From the NCBI GenBank assembly GCA_019912905.1, contig JAIOHO010000280.1, positions 1 through 14,419 on the forward strand: a stretch of 14,419 bases of DNA. Reading direction: 5' to 3'. Source of the stretch: Anaerolineae bacterium. Its GTDB lineage: Bacteria > Chloroflexota > Anaerolineae > Aggregatilineales > Phototrophicaceae. The position numbers were made by a program, and so were the translations under genes. This document shows, in pieces, positions 14,340 to 14,419 of this stretch. Position 1 is the stretch's first letter, and each line of letters starts with the position of its first letter. The notes under the pieces are model-generated. The model saw nothing but the letters and a program-made list of their open reading frames with translations. It searched no databases and was not told the DNA's origin.

Positions 14340-14419
14340 GCCGTATGCTGCTCATCTTAACGCCGTCTCGGGGCACATACCAGCCATTTGCATCGCTGCG
14401 CCTGCTTCCAAAGCAGCCG

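Noticed and set aside
14395..14419. CTGCTT/AAGCAG hairpin at the window end as part of a tRNA
   Set aside because: There is no T-loop or acceptor pairing; the stem is 6 bp with a 3-base loop, which does not fit a tRNA arm.

Overview
The window looks like a chromosomal segment of a Chloroflexota bacterium, most likely an Anaerolineae-like lineage. This is an inference from three things. The base composition is GC-rich, by eye around 60% in genes. The lytic transglycosylase carries a Thr/Pro-rich linker behind its lipobox of the type common in Chloroflexota lipoproteins. The gene set (long-form alpha-glucan phosphorylase, NatA/NatB-type ABC-2 exporter, YyaL-type thioredoxin-fold protein, Eis-like acetyltransferase) also fits. 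There is no rRNA, tRNA, CRISPR array, insertion sequence or phage gene, and the region reads as ordinary chromosome rather than a mobile island.

Layout. (1) 1-2279, plus strand: the 3' portion of an alpha-glucan phosphorylase, cut by the window start. (2) 2361-5726, minus strand: a tight ABC-2 exporter operon, transcribed as ATPase, permease A, permease B with gaps of 1 and 5 bp. It converges on the phosphorylase over a hairpin at 2314-2347. (3) 5727-6144: a 418-bp AT-richer divergent control region with a near-perfect 24-bp palindrome next to the ABC operon, a TATAAT promoter candidate facing the response regulator, and further dyads. (4) 6145-6528, plus strand: a stand-alone receiver-domain response regulator. 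(5) 6532-13575, minus strand: a co-directional run starting with the YyaL/DUF255 protein, then an Eis-like GNAT acetyltransferase, a DEDDh exonuclease, a coupled 159-residue protein of unknown function, and finally a TPR-containing lytic transglycosylase lipoprotein that ends 3 bp from the response regulator. (6) 13712-14269, minus strand: an unrecognised 185-residue protein with its own promoter candidate.

How the parts relate. The ABC genes almost certainly form one exporter with two related but non-identical permease halves. The acetyltransferase, exonuclease and 159-residue protein are close enough (8-bp gap, then a 1-bp stop/start overlap) to be co-translated. The transglycosylase has its own promoter candidate, whose -10 box sits so close to the ATG that the message may be leaderless. 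I see no classic undescribed system such as a defence island or toxin cassette. The most interesting items are the palindrome-controlled divergent region with the orphan receiver, and the exonuclease coupled to an unknown protein.
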